A stretch of 64,000 nt of DNA from Cryptomeria japonica (GCF_030272615.1 NC_081410.1:111218433-111282432); one strand, 5' to 3'; shown: positions 46,993 through 59,613, numbered from the stretch's first letter. A program made the numbers and translations. The notes: generated from the sequence alone by a model not told the origin.

Positions 46993-48651
46993 CAACATTG
47001 GATATAATATTGATGTGTTACAGACACTTTAATGTGTTAGCTTTTTGTCTGGTTGCGAAGATCTTTCTGCCCTTCCAATTATAAAATAAAGCACTTTATT
47101 TTGTGTTTGATCTGTAATAATCTTCACGTATGTAATGTAAATGTTTAATTAAGCACATCTGTCAGGCACCAGGCCACGTCAGTTTCTTTTTTTCAGTTTT
47201 CTGGTTTAATGTCAATATTTCCGGAAGACTGTTCAGTAGACTACCTCCTTAAAATTACCTCCCCAACTGGTGAATTTGTTGTTTGATGATTATTCCATGC
47301 TTTAGGTGTTTAGGATTCTTGCCTGGTTCGGAGCTTTATGTTGCCTTGGAGCCCAGTTTCTTGGGGCCAATGAGGTGCTGTCTTGAATGAGGATTTCAAT
47401 TTTTTTTAGCTTTCCCATATGACTGTGGTCTAAACCTTGAGGGCAACAGGCTTAAGTATTTTATGAATTTTTGTGGCGATAAATTAGGAAATTGTTGTGA
47501 AATTATGCATATAAATATGGGAAAAGTTGTATGGAAGTTCAGACATATGGAAAAATAATAACTTTGTTTTAACTTTTTAACAGTGGTTTAACTTTGAAGT
47601 GACAAACCAATCTGGTTTGCAGTGTCAATGAAAAGCCAAGATAGTGTCTTTAATTTTGACGAGCAGTTGGAACGTGAAGCTCCCTGGGGCTGAAAACTAT
47701 GCATATTTTTCCAGCTGGTACATTCTGCTTTGTCATAGGCTGTCTTGGCAAGCTCATGAAGTTAAACGGTACCATATTGTGAACTGGGGTAAAATAAGAT
47801 TAGGAAATTGGCAGCATTGATTTTCTTTGGCCACATAGGGTTGAGGGATTTCACCCACTCGGGATGCTATTGGACGGGAATTGGCATGTATCTGAATTTG
47901 TCATGATATAGTTGCAATAATTCAGGTCAAAAAAGTTAGAGCCTTAGATATAATCTATTATGCTGCATGCTGCATGTTGACTTGGAAAGGTGCTCTCCCT
48001 GATTTCCAGGTATATTCGTCCGGTTTAGATACCAAGTGTATTATAAGACCAATATGATCTGTCCTCCTGCCATGGATGCTGAATGTTACCTGTCTCTTTA
48101 AATTTTTTTAAATTTTTTTTCTGGAAAAGAGGTTGATGTTATCAATTAGATTATTAAAAGCTTTTATGTGGTATGAATAAATGAAAGTGATCATTCTGTC
48201 AATTCATTCCAGCTGTAGCTTGCCACAGCACTAAGTATGCCGTGTCAACAACCAAAATCTGCTAAGAAGTTATCCCCTCATGAATCATAGCTAGCTTGCA
48301 ACTGCCATTTTAATTTCACGGGAGCCCAGTGATGATTCAACGGCTGTCAAAGTCAGCACACATTTGCAAATGAAAAAAAATCTTGGCTGTTAAGTCAATT
48401 CAATTTTTGTACCGTGGATTAATTGTAACCATATTAGAAAGAAGTTTTTTGCACACGTATTATATGTTTTTATTCTATATATAAATTCTGATGCTGACCA
48501 GGTTAGAATTTATTACTCGAATATCCCTCGAAACTGATCCCCTGCTGTTTTTAATAAGTTCTGACCGTAGTTGAGTTGTAAGGACACGTAAACATTAAGC
48601 GGTCAGGAAGGGGTCCACCGTCTTTTGTTCCTAGGGCATTCCGTACAAGAA
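46993..48651. other. Non-coding stretch, nothing recognised
   Basis: Unique-looking AT-rich sequence downstream of the gene. No ORF, RNA gene or element end identified. Confidence 0.4.
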
Positions 48652-48850
48652 AGGAAAAACAGGGTGGACCTCAAAACTGGAATAGCAGTTGTATCTCAGA
48701 AATGCGTTGAGATTAGGAAATGCACGGTGCTGTTAAAAGTCAAAGACAGGAAAGGAAAAATAGGATGGACCTCTAAACTGGAATAGCAGTTGTATCTCAG
48801 AAATGCGTTGAGATTAGGAAATGCACGAGTGCTGATAAGGCAAAGGGGAG
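48652..48850. repeat. 101-bp tandem duplication
   Basis: AGGAAAAACAGGGTGGACCT at 48652 and AGGAAAAATAGGATGGACCT at 48753. The rest of the unit, including TTGTATCTCAGAAATGCG, is almost identical, so the duplication is recent. Confidence 0.85.
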
Positions 48851-49194
48851 AGGTTAGGATCTGAAGACTGTATCTTGTGGCAAAAATGTCCCTTAGATAT
48901 TTTTGGAATATCAGGATTATCATATGGAAAACAAAAATATATTTTATTCAAATTTCATTTATGATGGTGGAGTAAAAGTTAAGTAGGATTAACTGGTAGA
49001 TAAGTAAAGGATTTTGAAAAGAACTTACACAGCTGTTGAAAGATATGTAGACTGTTTGAGCTTCATGGACGTTATTAAAATTTTGAGGACATCATTATGT
49101 AAGAATGATACGGATGAAGGATATGAAAAGATTTATAAAGAAATATTAAGAAAATCATGTGGATATGATAGTTTGGGTTGCTGGATAATTTCAT

Positions 49195-49420
49195 TCGTGA
49201 TGATGTGAAAAGTATACAAAATGAAATGGAAAGTGAAAATATTAATAGTTAAGTGTTAATTTGGTTCTAAATGAGTGGGGAAGGTGGATAAAGTCGTAAG
49301 AAAATTTGACAAAAATGATTATGTGAAAAAGTACATGTGAAATGAAATGAAATGAAAAGTGAAAATATTGGTACGTAAGTGTCAACTTGGTTTTAAATGA
49401 GTAAGGTGGGAAACATCTTT
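49195..49420. repeat. Diverged tandem duplication of about 120 bp
   Basis: GAAATGGAAAGTGAAAATATT...GTTAATTTGGTTCTAAATGAGT (about 49220-49280) recurs as GAAATGAAAAGTGAAAATATT...TCAACTTGGTTTTAAATGAGT (about 49345-49405). Confidence 0.6.
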
Positions 49421-49784
49421 AAAAAAATGACAAGAAATATATTTTTATTTTTTGAATTTAGTGGAAATGGAATGGACATAAAATTTTCAGGGTCACATAC
49501 ATATGTTTGGAAGCTAATTAAATATTGGTACAAATATAAGAATTCAAAATTTTATTAAAAAAAAATTAAATACAAAATTTATAAAAAGCAACTTTTGTTG
49601 TTTAACTCTTAATTTGATAGACAATAATTAAAAGTAATAAGTTAATTTAATAAATTGAATAAAAGAATTTAAATATATCCACTAGATTAAACAACACACT
49701 TTTAAGCTCATGAATTATTTGAAGTGTGAAAGGGATGTCTATGGGAACTCTTGAAAGCATGGATTGCTTAAACCGGCTTGAAAA

Positions 49785-49960
49785 GCAGGACGCGTCTATT
49801 CTAGTTTCAAAAAGACAGTCTAACCTGTCACTAACATGTAGCAGGACGCGTCTATTCTGGTTTCAAAAAGACAGTCTAACCTGTCACTAACATGTTGTAC
49901 GAAACGGGAAAAAGATGGATGTAGGATACCACTGGAAAAAGATGGATGTAGGATACCATT
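49785..49960. repeat. Two adjacent short tandem duplications
   Basis: A 56-bp unit starting GCAGGACGCGTCTATTCT at 49785 and 49841 (one base different), followed by a 27-bp unit GGAAAAAGATGGATGTAGG at 49907 and 49934. Confidence 0.85.
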
Positions 49961-50229
49961 TGTAATGAGTTGAGATTATCTTCAGCTAGTCATGCCTACT
50001 ATAATGAGACATTTCTTAATTTTTTAGGTAATAGTTTGATGTACTAGATCGGCATTAAAGAAATTTAAACTAGAATTCGTTTGATTTATTTATTATAATG
50101 TTCTATTCTGCTGCAAGTAGATGCTTCTTTCTACCTGCAAGAAGTGAAATGAAAAGAAACTTTAAAATATATTATTTTACCACGAGGTGGCTTCACAAAT
50201 GCTTTTTTTTAATGCAATGTGATGAAGAG

Positions 50230-50530
50230 TCTCCAACCAACTTTCCACCCGTTCTTTTGTTGAATAATTAATCCCAAGATTTAGTGTCAAGATATTTACA
50301 TAACTGTCAATGAAATGTTTTTCTGTTCTACCTTTCATTCAAACACATCTAAATATTTATTTACATAATCGTTCTTGCCGTCTTTAAGTATATGTTTTTC
50401 TTTTCATTTTTTTAAAACATATCTAAAATAAAATGTTTTTCTGTTTCCACTTTTTTGGAAACATATCAATAATTTAATGTTTTTCTGTTTCCACTTTTTT
50501 AGAAACATATCAGTAATTTATGTGATTAGA
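50230..50530. repeat. Short direct repeats around AATGTTTTTCTGTTTCCAC
   Basis: The 44-bp unit AATGTTTTTCTGTTTCCAC...GAAACATATCA occurs at 50432 and 50476, with looser relatives at about 50312 and 50385. Confidence 0.6.
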
Positions 50531-50559
50531 CATTATTAAAAGTGCATTTATTAGATGTA

Positions 50560-52540
50560 AGCGGATTAATAATTAATATTTAATGATAAACATATTATTG
50601 ATAAATTATTGTCTATATGTGACAGTTAAAACACTTCGTTGGTGAAGCCGTCATTATCTTATCTATATATTTTCTATACATTTGATTAAATGAATTTAAT
50701 ATTTGTTTAATTATCATTTAATCAACTATTAATTAAATAATATTTAATTAATTCATTCTAACCTTCTTCTTCTATTAATTAAATAAATTATTCAATTTAT
50801 TTGATTTAATTCACTTAACCAAATTCAAACTATTAATTAAATAAATAAATCATATTTGTTTAATTAAATCTCACCTCTTTTCTAAAATTCCCTTTCTCAC
50901 ATTTAAATTCCTAAAATCTCTCCATTGCAATTTAACCATTTTCCTAATCATGTCTAAACCTCTATTATTAGCCTAATCACCTTTTAATGGTTTGCACATT
51001 CCTAAACCAAAGGTTAACCCAAAACCCATCAACTTAGGCCTTTAATGACTTTCTCTAAAGTTTTCAAACCTTAAACGGTTTAATTCTAGAGACTTTTCAA
51101 ACCTTTAATGATTTACTTCAAGTCTTCAATCTTTTAATGGTTTCCTTTTAGAGTCTTCTTAAGCCTTTAGTGACTCCCTTCAAGTCTTCAAGCACTTAAT
51201 GTTTTATCCCCCTTTTTTCTCATTAAAATAAATTAAGATTTATTTAAATAAAATACAAAATTCACATTCAAATAAATCTATATTTATTTAAATATCTATC
51301 CAAATGCAAGTTGCACCAATACATTGAAATAAATTTTTATTTCAATTAAATCCTAAAAATCTCTCCCACTTGCATTCTCCTACAAATCCACTTGCATGCC
51401 TAAAACCCTTCTAGATTCTTTTAATCACTTCCAATTTAGCCTAATCCCCTTCTAATCATTTGCACATTCTTTAAGAAAGGTCACTTCTAAAAAATATGCA
51501 AAGTCTTCATAAAGCATTAAAAACTTGATTTCTTCAACAAGATAACCTCCAAAGTCTTCCAAACTTGTAAGACTCTTACATAACCATTAATGATTAACTC
51601 AACCTTGACACTTGGTTAGAGACTTTTTCTCAAACTTAACCATTCTTTTAACTCATGGGTCTCTTCAAACATTCATTGCTTTGATCATGGTTATCTTTTT
51701 AACTCTTGCACAAGACTTTATCCTTTAGATAAAAGCTTTATGCACTAACTCAACCCTAACCCAACCCCCTAGGGTAACCATCATGTCCCTTGAGACATTT
51801 AATGCCTCTTCTATCTCATCTCAAGCCTTCTCATATGTCAACATGAGATTGGGTTGAAAGTATCACATGGATTGAGGATCATTCAATCCTAGCCCTGGTT
51901 AAGATAATTGAATCTTAACCATCCAATTCCCTATTTCTTCTATAAATAGGCCTCATTTTTCTCATTATCTATCATCCAAGTTTTATGCATCCAGGTTATT
52001 GTCTATCAAGAATCCACATTTGCCTCTCTTTGCAAGCTTAAGCATTTAGGAGCATTTTAGCATTAGCATATATTATATTAGCGTAATATCCATATCATAT
52101 CATGTTAGTATAGCATAATATCCATATCATAGCATGTTTAGTTTCATTATCATAGCATAGTCTTTACCATAACTAAGCTTTCATTATCATATCATAGATC
52201 TTAGTTGCATTTGCATATAGATCTTTTATCAACTCATCCCTCATTCTATAGGTTGTCATTCTAAAGGATCAAGCGTTCAAGGAACTAAGAGCAACCTTGA
52301 TTTAAAGAATCCTTGGAGATAGAGAACAATGAAACGGTTTGAGATGATGGCTTATTTAATTTGTTTTCTTTGTTAGATATTTTCATATAATGTTTCATTG
52401 GTATACTTGTTTGCTTATGCTCTCAATGGACTAACCCTTCTTTCAAGTATACACTTATGATTACATTTAGTAGCTTACATAATAATCAAAATTGATTTCT
52501 ATATAAAAAATTTAAATGATTGATGAAAGGAAAGTTAAAA
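50560..52540 (+). other. AT-rich LTR-like remnant with a TATA box
   Basis: Long TTAATTAAATAA-rich stretch (50690-50870), then C/T-rich sequence with repeated CTTTAATG(A/G)TTT phrases (51040-51200), then TTCTATAAATAGGCC at about 51939, a strong plant TATA box, with a plausible leader after it. No ORF follows and no primer site was found. Reads like part of a long Gypsy LTR. Confidence 0.35.
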
Positions 52541-52548
52541 TAAATGAT

Positions 52549-53870
52549 TTGTGTAGACACCTAAAAATGTCTCATTGATGATGTATTAATTATTCGTATA
52601 ATTGATTAAATAATTCTTTAATTCTTTAATTAAATTAATTAATCTTATTCTAAATTCACATTTCTCTGTCATCATATTACTAATTATTCAATTTCTATCT
52701 TCTCATCATTTAATCATTAACCATTTTCTAAATATTAATTATTTAATTAACTGTGATTTTAATTCCTTTAATTTAAATAATCTTTATTATTTAATTAAAT
52801 TCAATTTCTAAATAATTAAATAGTTTCTTTAAATTATTTAATTAACTAATTATTCTTCAAATTCTAATTCCAAATCCCCAAATTCTAATTTCATTTATTT
52901 TCATTAATTCCCCAAATTCAAATTCATTTTCTTCTAATTTCTTCTAATACACGTGCATGATTTCAAAAATCAAATTGAAAATCAAAGTCAAGTTCTAAAT
53001 ATATTCAAATAACAAATTGAATTTAAAATAAATTCATTTTTTGAATCAAATCTCATGCAAAGATTAAATTGAAAATTAAAGTCAAAGTGCAACAAGCACA
53101 TGCTAAATTAATCAATTAATTAAATCATTATCTTTCCAATCTCTATTTCTATCTTCCATTTGCTTTTTTCTAAAAAACTTTCAATCAGTTAACTATTCAA
53201 TCTATTTTAATTGATTAATTACATCATTCTTTAATTATCCTCCAATCATTCTTTTTCATCTTTCAATCAATTTTTTTCTCAATTAGTTAACTCAATTAAC
53301 AATTTGATGTATTCTGTTCCACCTCCAAATCAGCAATTCAACTATGAATTAGCATGTGAGCTCACCCTTTTTCCAGCTCTTAATCATTCTAGTCCACTTC
53401 TCATTCAATTTCACCCAAAAATCTATAAATTCAGGATCAATTTTCCATTTTCAAAAATCACCAACTTTGAATCCGTGTCAATTGCAGGTTACTAGCGCAA
53501 TATCTGAGAGCCATCATACAACAAAGAAGAGAAGAACAATAAAAGCCATATGCGATCATGGAATAGGGAGTTTTGATTAATATTTTACATCCCTATTGCT
53601 TTGATTGTATTATTTCATTGGTTTATGTTTGGATTGCTATAAATAGTTAAGGAATTCGTGATTTTCCTTATTTCCTATTAAGCAATGATGATTTTAAGCA
53701 TATACAATTTGTATTATTTGTTTGTTTTTTTTTTTAATGTTTTTTGACAAGTTAGACTTGATTTTTTATAAATTGTTGTACTACTATTGAAATATAAAAC
53801 AACTTTTTAATCAAAATATAATTAAAATTTTGTATAAAATTAACAAATTTAAAATAAAAATAAAAATTTC
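52549..53870 (+). other. Second AT-rich LTR-like remnant
   Basis: Starts TGTAGACACCTAAAAATGTC, a common opening of plant Gypsy LTRs. AT-rich body, TATAAATAG at about 53639. The right end is not recognisable and may have been cut by the LINE insertion at about 53879. Confidence 0.35.
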
Positions 53871-53914
53871 TATTTTTACCCGTTAATGGGTCCTGGAGGG
53901 TTAGTCCCCTGTCC

Positions 53915-54404
53915 GAACCAGCAAAAGACGAGGTTAAATGGGAACCGCCAGCTAAGGAGTGGATTAAAATCAACTTTGATGGGGTGTCTAGGGGAAACTC
54001 GGGAATCTTCGGAGTGGGAGTAGTTGCAAGAGATGATAAGGGGATTATCCTATTCAAAGGGGGCCCGACGACTCCATAATGGGACAAACAATGAAGCGGA
54101 AGCACAGGCGACACTAATGGCTGCGGAATTGGCTATTAACATGAAAGTGCCAAAACTACATTTGGAAGGGGATTCCCAAGTTGTTATCAATGCAATAGCG
54201 AAAGGTAGCACCCCCTCCTGGAAACTATCTCATTGGGTGGAGATAATACGCGAAAAACTTACCTCATTTGAAGCTTTTCGGGTCTCCCATGTCAGGAGAG
54301 GTGCTAATGTAGTGGCGGATCTCCTCTCAAACGCTGGATGTGATATGTCAGACCAAGTGGCCAAATGGTGGAAGGGTAATGGTAGCGTTTGGAAGTGGTA
54401 TTAA
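53915..54404 (+). pseudogene. LINE RNase H domain with one frameshift
   Basis: Reads EWIKINFDGVSRGNSG (first Asp), then shifts frame by one base near 54058 (in a GGGGGCCC run). It continues with NNEAEAQATLMAAELA (Glu), LEGDSQVVINAI (Asp) and HVRRGANVVADLLSNAG (last Asp). All four catalytic acids are present. Apart from the single indel it is well preserved. The reverse transcriptase that should precede it was lost by 5' truncation. Confidence 0.85.
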
Positions 54405-54727
54405 TGCAGTTCATGAAGTGCCAAACCAGCAAGCACGCTAGACGGCTCACAAGGACAAGTACTTGATATCCCTGGCTTTGTAATTAATGTGGCAGTTCAA
54501 AAGCATAAAATATTGGTTCGAGACAATGGTGGAGGGCAGGAAATCTGCTACAGAATATCTTTCCATTTATTTCACAGATTATGCATTTATTTCTCGTTGC
54601 AAACGACGACAGAATTATAACCAATTTGAATATTGTGCATTGTATTTGCCAAAAACCAGAGTAATGAAGCTTGTTTTTGTCTTTGTATTTTAGGTCTCTG
54701 GTTTTAACAGATTTCGAGTAGTTTTCA

Positions 54728-55423
54728 ATGGAGGCAAATTTCACGCTCCAAACAGAGGAGAAATTGGTTTCGTTCCTGGGAGCGGTTTCGGACAAACGTC
54801 TGCAGGGTCTCTTCAAATACAAGGAAGACAAGCTGTGGAGCGCGGCTAGATTAATGCTGGGGGAGGATTTGGTGCATATTCATTTCCGGTACAGAACAAA
54901 TATGGAAGTCTACTCCTTGATAATGGTGTGGGCGTGCGAATTCGAACCTGAAGTGGAGAAAGTTAAACTAACAATGAAAAAACTTATTGATGGGGATTAC
55001 TTAATTAATATGGACTCCATTCTGGAATGGGTGATCCCCCAGACCGGAATTCGTATCCGGGAAGGAGAAGTGGGGGAGGAGATTTTACCGTTTGTCAGGG
55101 GACCTGAGAGTCGTTTAAAGAAGCGATGCAGGGAACGTGCTCAACTTGGCTGGGAAGCCATGAAGCTATGTGTGAAGTTGATAAGAACAGACGAGGTTTT
55201 AAAGGCATTGAAGGTGGTGGCACGCATGGAGGTGCGAAGAGAGCTCTGGGACCGTTTCGAGGAGGGGAGAGCGGTTCAGTTCCTAGCCAGCCTGGAAGGT
55301 GACCCAGACTTTGGGAACCTGGACTGCATCCCGAAGATGAAGTCGAAAGCGGCCAAAGGGAAAGCTTTGGTGGACATCGATGATGTGGAGATGAAGAAGC
55401 TGAACCAGAGCGACTCGGATTGA
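54728..55423 (+). CDS. LINE ORF3, intact, unknown function
   Basis: 231 codons, no stops, ATG 34 bases after TATTTTAG|GT (acceptor-like AG at 54693). The first about 120 residues align to the decayed ORF at 18192-18803: ME(A/S)N start, DK(R/Q)L, YRxN, EPxxE and D(Y/F)LxxMDxxL matches. The protein is mostly helical-looking, rich in E, K, R and L, with a basic middle (SRLKKRCRERAQ, about 127-138) and an acidic/basic end (KAAKGKALVDIDDVEMKK, ending SDSD). No transmembrane or signal segment, no zinc knuckle. No family recognised. Being intact beside a nearly intact RNase H, it appears to have been under selection as part of the LINE. A captured host gene is the alternative. Confidence 0.7.
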   Translation: MEANFTLQTEEKLVSFLGAVSDKRLQGLFKYKEDKLWSAARLMLGEDLVHIHFRYRTNMEVYSLIMVWACEFEPEVEKVKLTMKKLIDGDYLINMDSILEWVIPQTGIRIREGEVGEEILPFVRGPESRLKKRCRERAQLGWEAMKLCVKLIRTDEVLKALKVVARMEVRRELWDRFEEGRAVQFLASLEGDPDFGNLDCIPKMKSKAAKGKALVDIDDVEMKKLNQSDSD

Positions 55424-55682
55424 GCGGTTATGGTGCAAATCTATGGGGTTTTTTTTGCTTTCTGCTTCGTTTGGTTTTTATGGATTACTATAATATGTCG
55501 TGCATAAATGCACAGTATTGTGATACCTTATACTTTCTATTTTAGCTGGAACTCTACATAGTAGGTTTGAACTATTTTTTGGGCTGATGTTGATATCCGT
55601 TTGGCCCTAGTACATTGTTGAAATTTTCTGAAAATTAATATATCAAAATTACCGATCAATTTTTTTTTTTTTCTATTTTTTA

Positions 55683-58248
55683 ATCCAATGACTGTAAATA
55701 TAGTAATAGTCTGTTTATGGCATGGTGGCTGCGAATGATGATTTAGAATATTGGACAATCATTTTCTGTCTCCGTCAACCGGCAAAGTTTTTTGGTATTA
55801 GATGGAAGGAATTTAATTGGATGTTATAATATATAGGGAATCTTGCCAAGTTGGATATACTACCTAATATAGCTCTGTCAATTTAATGAATTGCAGAGTC
55901 TGTTGTCTTTTCTATTTCTTTTTGGAATGCCCAGATGTTAAAAAGGACTTGTAAATTTGAACGAGGAACATGTCTGACAGAATGGAGAGGAAACTCAAGA
56001 CCGGAAGGAGGACTTTGTTCTTTTATCAAGCTCAGATGATATTAGGGAAAAACTTATGCTTCTAATGTAAATATGTGGCAATTGAAGTGCATGATGTAAA
56101 GTATAATTCTCTTGATGTAAGGATGTTGCAATTGGGGTGCATGATATAAAGTACAATGCCTTGGATGTTAGGATGTGGCAATTGGAGTGCATGTCATAAG
56201 GAGGAATTAATGATAGTTTTGATGTAAATATATGATAGTGATGATGTAAAATGTCAAGGGGAATACATGTGCCCCTAACGAAAGGATGTGTCAATGGAAG
56301 CACAATATGGAAAGGTGACGATCCCAAAGCTAATGTGGCAGGCTCATTATGTAAGCTCTAAAGTATTTATGGCAGTCTAGGATCATGACAAGTAATCAAT
56401 GGTCATGCCTTAGTATCATGGTATTGTAAATGTCATGAGCATATGCATGCAAACAAATGTGGACAAACATTATAAGCAAAGAATTTTGGTAGATAGGAAT
56501 GCATGACAAGCAATATGATAATAAATAATGTAACATGAGAAACTAATCAGGTAATGCAAGGGTTGTAAAATCACGAATAATATAAGACTCATAATTATAC
56601 TGATGTAAAAGATAAATTGGTAAAATAATAGGTAAAAGACTTGTCTAAGGAGGGAATAAAGACAAAGGTATATAAATCATATGTATTAAGACAATGTGAA
56701 CAATAGAAGGATCAATGTTTTAGAAATGAAAACAGAAGCCAAAATGACTCAAGTGGGGTAGATATTTATGAAACCAAAGTTAGAAGTCAGAATGAAAGTG
56801 AAAATTACAAAAATCAAGGTGCAATAAAAATAATATAATATAAAGGCACACGGTGGGTTCCAAAATCGCTTCTCACACTTTTAGAGGAATCAATCCACTT
56901 TAGGATTAGGGAAATACAATCTCAATGGAGGATTGGTCACCTTATCAACAAGATGTGAGTGATTTAAAGCCAATTGATAAGAGTGTATATCTTCTCCCAC
57001 ACTTTAGGCTTAGATAGACCTAAGAGGGTGTTCTTTGAGATATCATTAGTAATATTAGTTACAAAAAAAAGATAGAAAACTAAAAAAATTGTAGTAATAT
57101 CCAAAGTGTATATAACCTTAAAAGTTGTCACTAGGCTAAATAATTTAGAACCTACTATGTATAAAATCTACTTGGTTGGCAAAGGGATAAAGAGAACTGA
57201 AACTGAAATTCTAAGGCTACAGGAGGTGATACACCAAAGATAATGATATCGTTTGTTGTCCTAAACCTATAATCAGCTTCAAAAGAACTATACTTGTTTC
57301 ACAATCCAATTAAGATCATGAAATTCATTAATGTTTCATGTGAAGGTTCGAAGTTTTTCAATGTTTTTCTGAAGGACAAAGAGTTTTTCACAACATGCAT
57401 CTTATTGAAAATCCGATAAACACAACACATAACTTGAATTTGCTATGAAATTTCTTGTTTCAAAAAGCATCAATGAGACAAAAATAAAGGTTTAATGTAA
57501 ATCACAGTATTTTGATCAAATCATTTATATGACAATGAGAACACAAGAAGTATTTAAGAGGAATTTGTAATATTTATTGAATACTGAAATAATTGCTATT
57601 ACAATGCTTGAAATATGAAAATAACTGAGCTATATATCTTTCTAACTTGCTAAAGATGCAAGAAGAAAGAAATAATTGCTGAGAAAAGAAGAGAAATAAA
57701 AGACTTATAGAAGAAGACTTGAGAAGAAGTGAAGATGAGTTGTTGTACCTTTAAGAACTTGTAGGGGAGGAGATTTGTCACCTCCAAGATGATGAATCTT
57801 AGAGGACAAACTGATCCGCCGCTACCTCACTCAAATTGGCACTAAGATGAGCCAAAGGATAACAAAACTAAAACTTATACTAAACTGGAAATAATTAACA
57901 AGTTAAAGCACATAAATCATGAAATACATAAAACCAAATTAATAAAGCAACACAGAACGCAAAACAAATTATACCACAGAGTTAGGAGGCTCTCAAGTTT
58001 TGGATGCCAACGCGACGCGTTGTCGTCTGTACAACTAGAGAACACAAAACCTTCCTGAAAGTCCACAATGACTTCTTTCCAGCACATGAAACCTGTTCGT
58101 CACCTGCACACACAAAGACGAGGGAAAAATGTTGGGGCTGTATAAGGGTCTGCTTCAGTTAGACCCCCATTTAGGTGTTTCCACCACCACAAACAACTAG
58201 ATAGATAAATTGGTAAATATGCAAATAGAAACTATACTTTTCTTAAGT
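55683..58248. other. AT-rich stretch without recognised genes
   Basis: Includes a 50-bp repeat at about 56060-56210: TG(T/G)GGCAATTG.AGTGCATG or close variants at 56074, 56124 and 56174. Elsewhere only short frames. It may contain the long 5' LTR of the Gypsy element that follows, but no LTR ends could be fixed. Confidence 0.4.
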
Positions 58249-58400
58249 TAAAAAAACGGGCACACCTTAGGGTGTGACAGGGCTGTTTGAGCTGAAGGAT
58301 CCAATTGAGAAGCAGTTCTCTTTGGTTCAACTTTTGGCAAAAGGTAAAAAAATGGGCGCACCTTAGGGTGTGATAGGTTTGTTTGAGCTAAAGGAGTATC
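58249..58400. repeat. Direct repeat of about 97 bp
   Basis: AAAAAACGGGCACACCTTAG (about 58251) and AAAAAATGGGCGCACCTTAG (about 58347), each followed by GGTGTGA(C/T)AGG and TTTGAGCT(G/A)AAGGA. Confidence 0.7.
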
Positions 58401-58659
58401 AAGTTGTGAGCTATTGATATTATTAATGACCGTTGAGATTAAAGAGTCGGATTGATGTGTCTTCTTGTTCCAAACCAGTGAAAACAAAAGGGGATTTGAA
58501 AAGATCCTTAAGAACATACACTTCATGTTTAAATTAGAGACAAATCTGCCACTGTGTTCATGAGTGTTTGCTGTGTTCTTGTCAGATAACATAAAAACAT
58601 CTTGCTAAAAATCCAACAAATCATAAATCACATCAAAAATTTGAAAAGAATTAGGAAAT

Positions 58660-58860
58660 CTAGTAGAGTGGCGCATTTGACCATTTCTATGGCGCATTTG
58701 AGTATTTCTCTAGCGCATATAATTTTTCTTGTTGGTGCATTCAATATAGCTTTTAGCGCCTTTGATTAGTGTACTAGCACATTCAATATCCTAAGTGGCG
58801 CATTCAACAAAAGTTCTAGCGCATTTACTTTGGTGCATTTGAGATAGTGGACACGTCTAG
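58660..58860. repeat. Irregular array of GGCGCATTTGA-like words
   Basis: About nine occurrences in 200 bp of (G/A)GCGCAT(T)TGA or near forms (GGTGCATTCAAT, AGCGCCTTTGAT, AGCACATTCAAT), spaced 18-30 bases. No ORF. Confidence 0.6.
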
Positions 58861-59613
58861 GCAAAGCTTGAAAATTCAAAAAATTGATCCAAATACCCTT
58901 TCAGGTTTTCTTTAAGATTCAACTATCACAGACAAGCTTTCTTCAACAAAATCAGAGTGATCTCAACTAGTGATCTAAGTACACCTTTTAACAACATCAA
59001 AATCAAATACCTATCTTATTTATTCAAGTTAGTCAAATCAATTAAGTTTCCATATTAGGATCTATCATCCTCCATCGGGAAATTTCATTAATCATTTGGC
59101 GCACTTATTCATATCAATAGAGGAATATCGAACCTCCTATTTTGACTTAGTAAACTTGAGTCAATCAAACAAAGTATCTGTTAGAAAAACAAGCCTGTCA
59201 AAACAAACCTCAACTTTGATCACTCATATGACCATCCCTCATCACATAAAGAGGAAGAAGCTTAGTCAAAAGACTGACTTAAAAGAGAAAGAAGCTTAGT
59301 CAAAAGAAAATCTTGAAGAGAAGGAAATTTCTCTACATAAACAACAAACTCTTGTTAAAACATCGCACATTCCTACACCGATTCTAGAATTATTCACGCG
59401 GGTGTGGAACTGAATTTGACGAAGAGTGTCTAACAACTCGTACTTTTGAACAAAGATCCACGTTATCACAACATCTCAATAGAGGATGAAATATCAACTT
59501 GGCTTATTTGCCTCAACAATTAATACCAATTAAGTTGCAAAGTAATCCTTCACATGCTAGTTTTAACTTGAGCTCAAAAGCGTAGAGAGTAGGAAATACA
59601 ATAAGAACCAATC

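Larger units (their letters stand above)
53879..55670 (+). mobile_element. 5'-truncated LINE (element L2) with RNase H and ORF3
   Basis: Only the 3' end of an L1-type LINE remains: RNase H (53915-54404), a 320-base spacer, an intact third ORF (54728-55423), and a short 3' region. Base composition jumps from AT-rich to about even at 53879. A weak target-duplication candidate is TTTCTATTTTTA (53867-53878) against TTTCTATTTTTTA (55670-55682), but a T-run, not an A-tail, precedes the right copy, so the 3' boundary is uncertain. Confidence 0.65.

Noticed and set aside
49014-49208. 64-codon ORF
   Set aside because: AT-rich surroundings, no neighbours, no recognisable motif; not supported as a gene.
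53304-53580. Two overlapping 63- and 74-codon ORFs
   Set aside because: Lie in the AT-rich LTR-like remnant and overlap each other in different frames.
53867-55682. TTTCTATTTTT(T)A as firm target duplication of LINE L2
   Set aside because: Low complexity, one base unequal, and preceded by a T-run where an A-tail is expected; kept only as a weak candidate.
55995-56327. 110-codon minus-strand ORF with repeated HIYT/CTPIA phrases
   Set aside because: Produced by the 50-bp tandem repeat; not a real protein.
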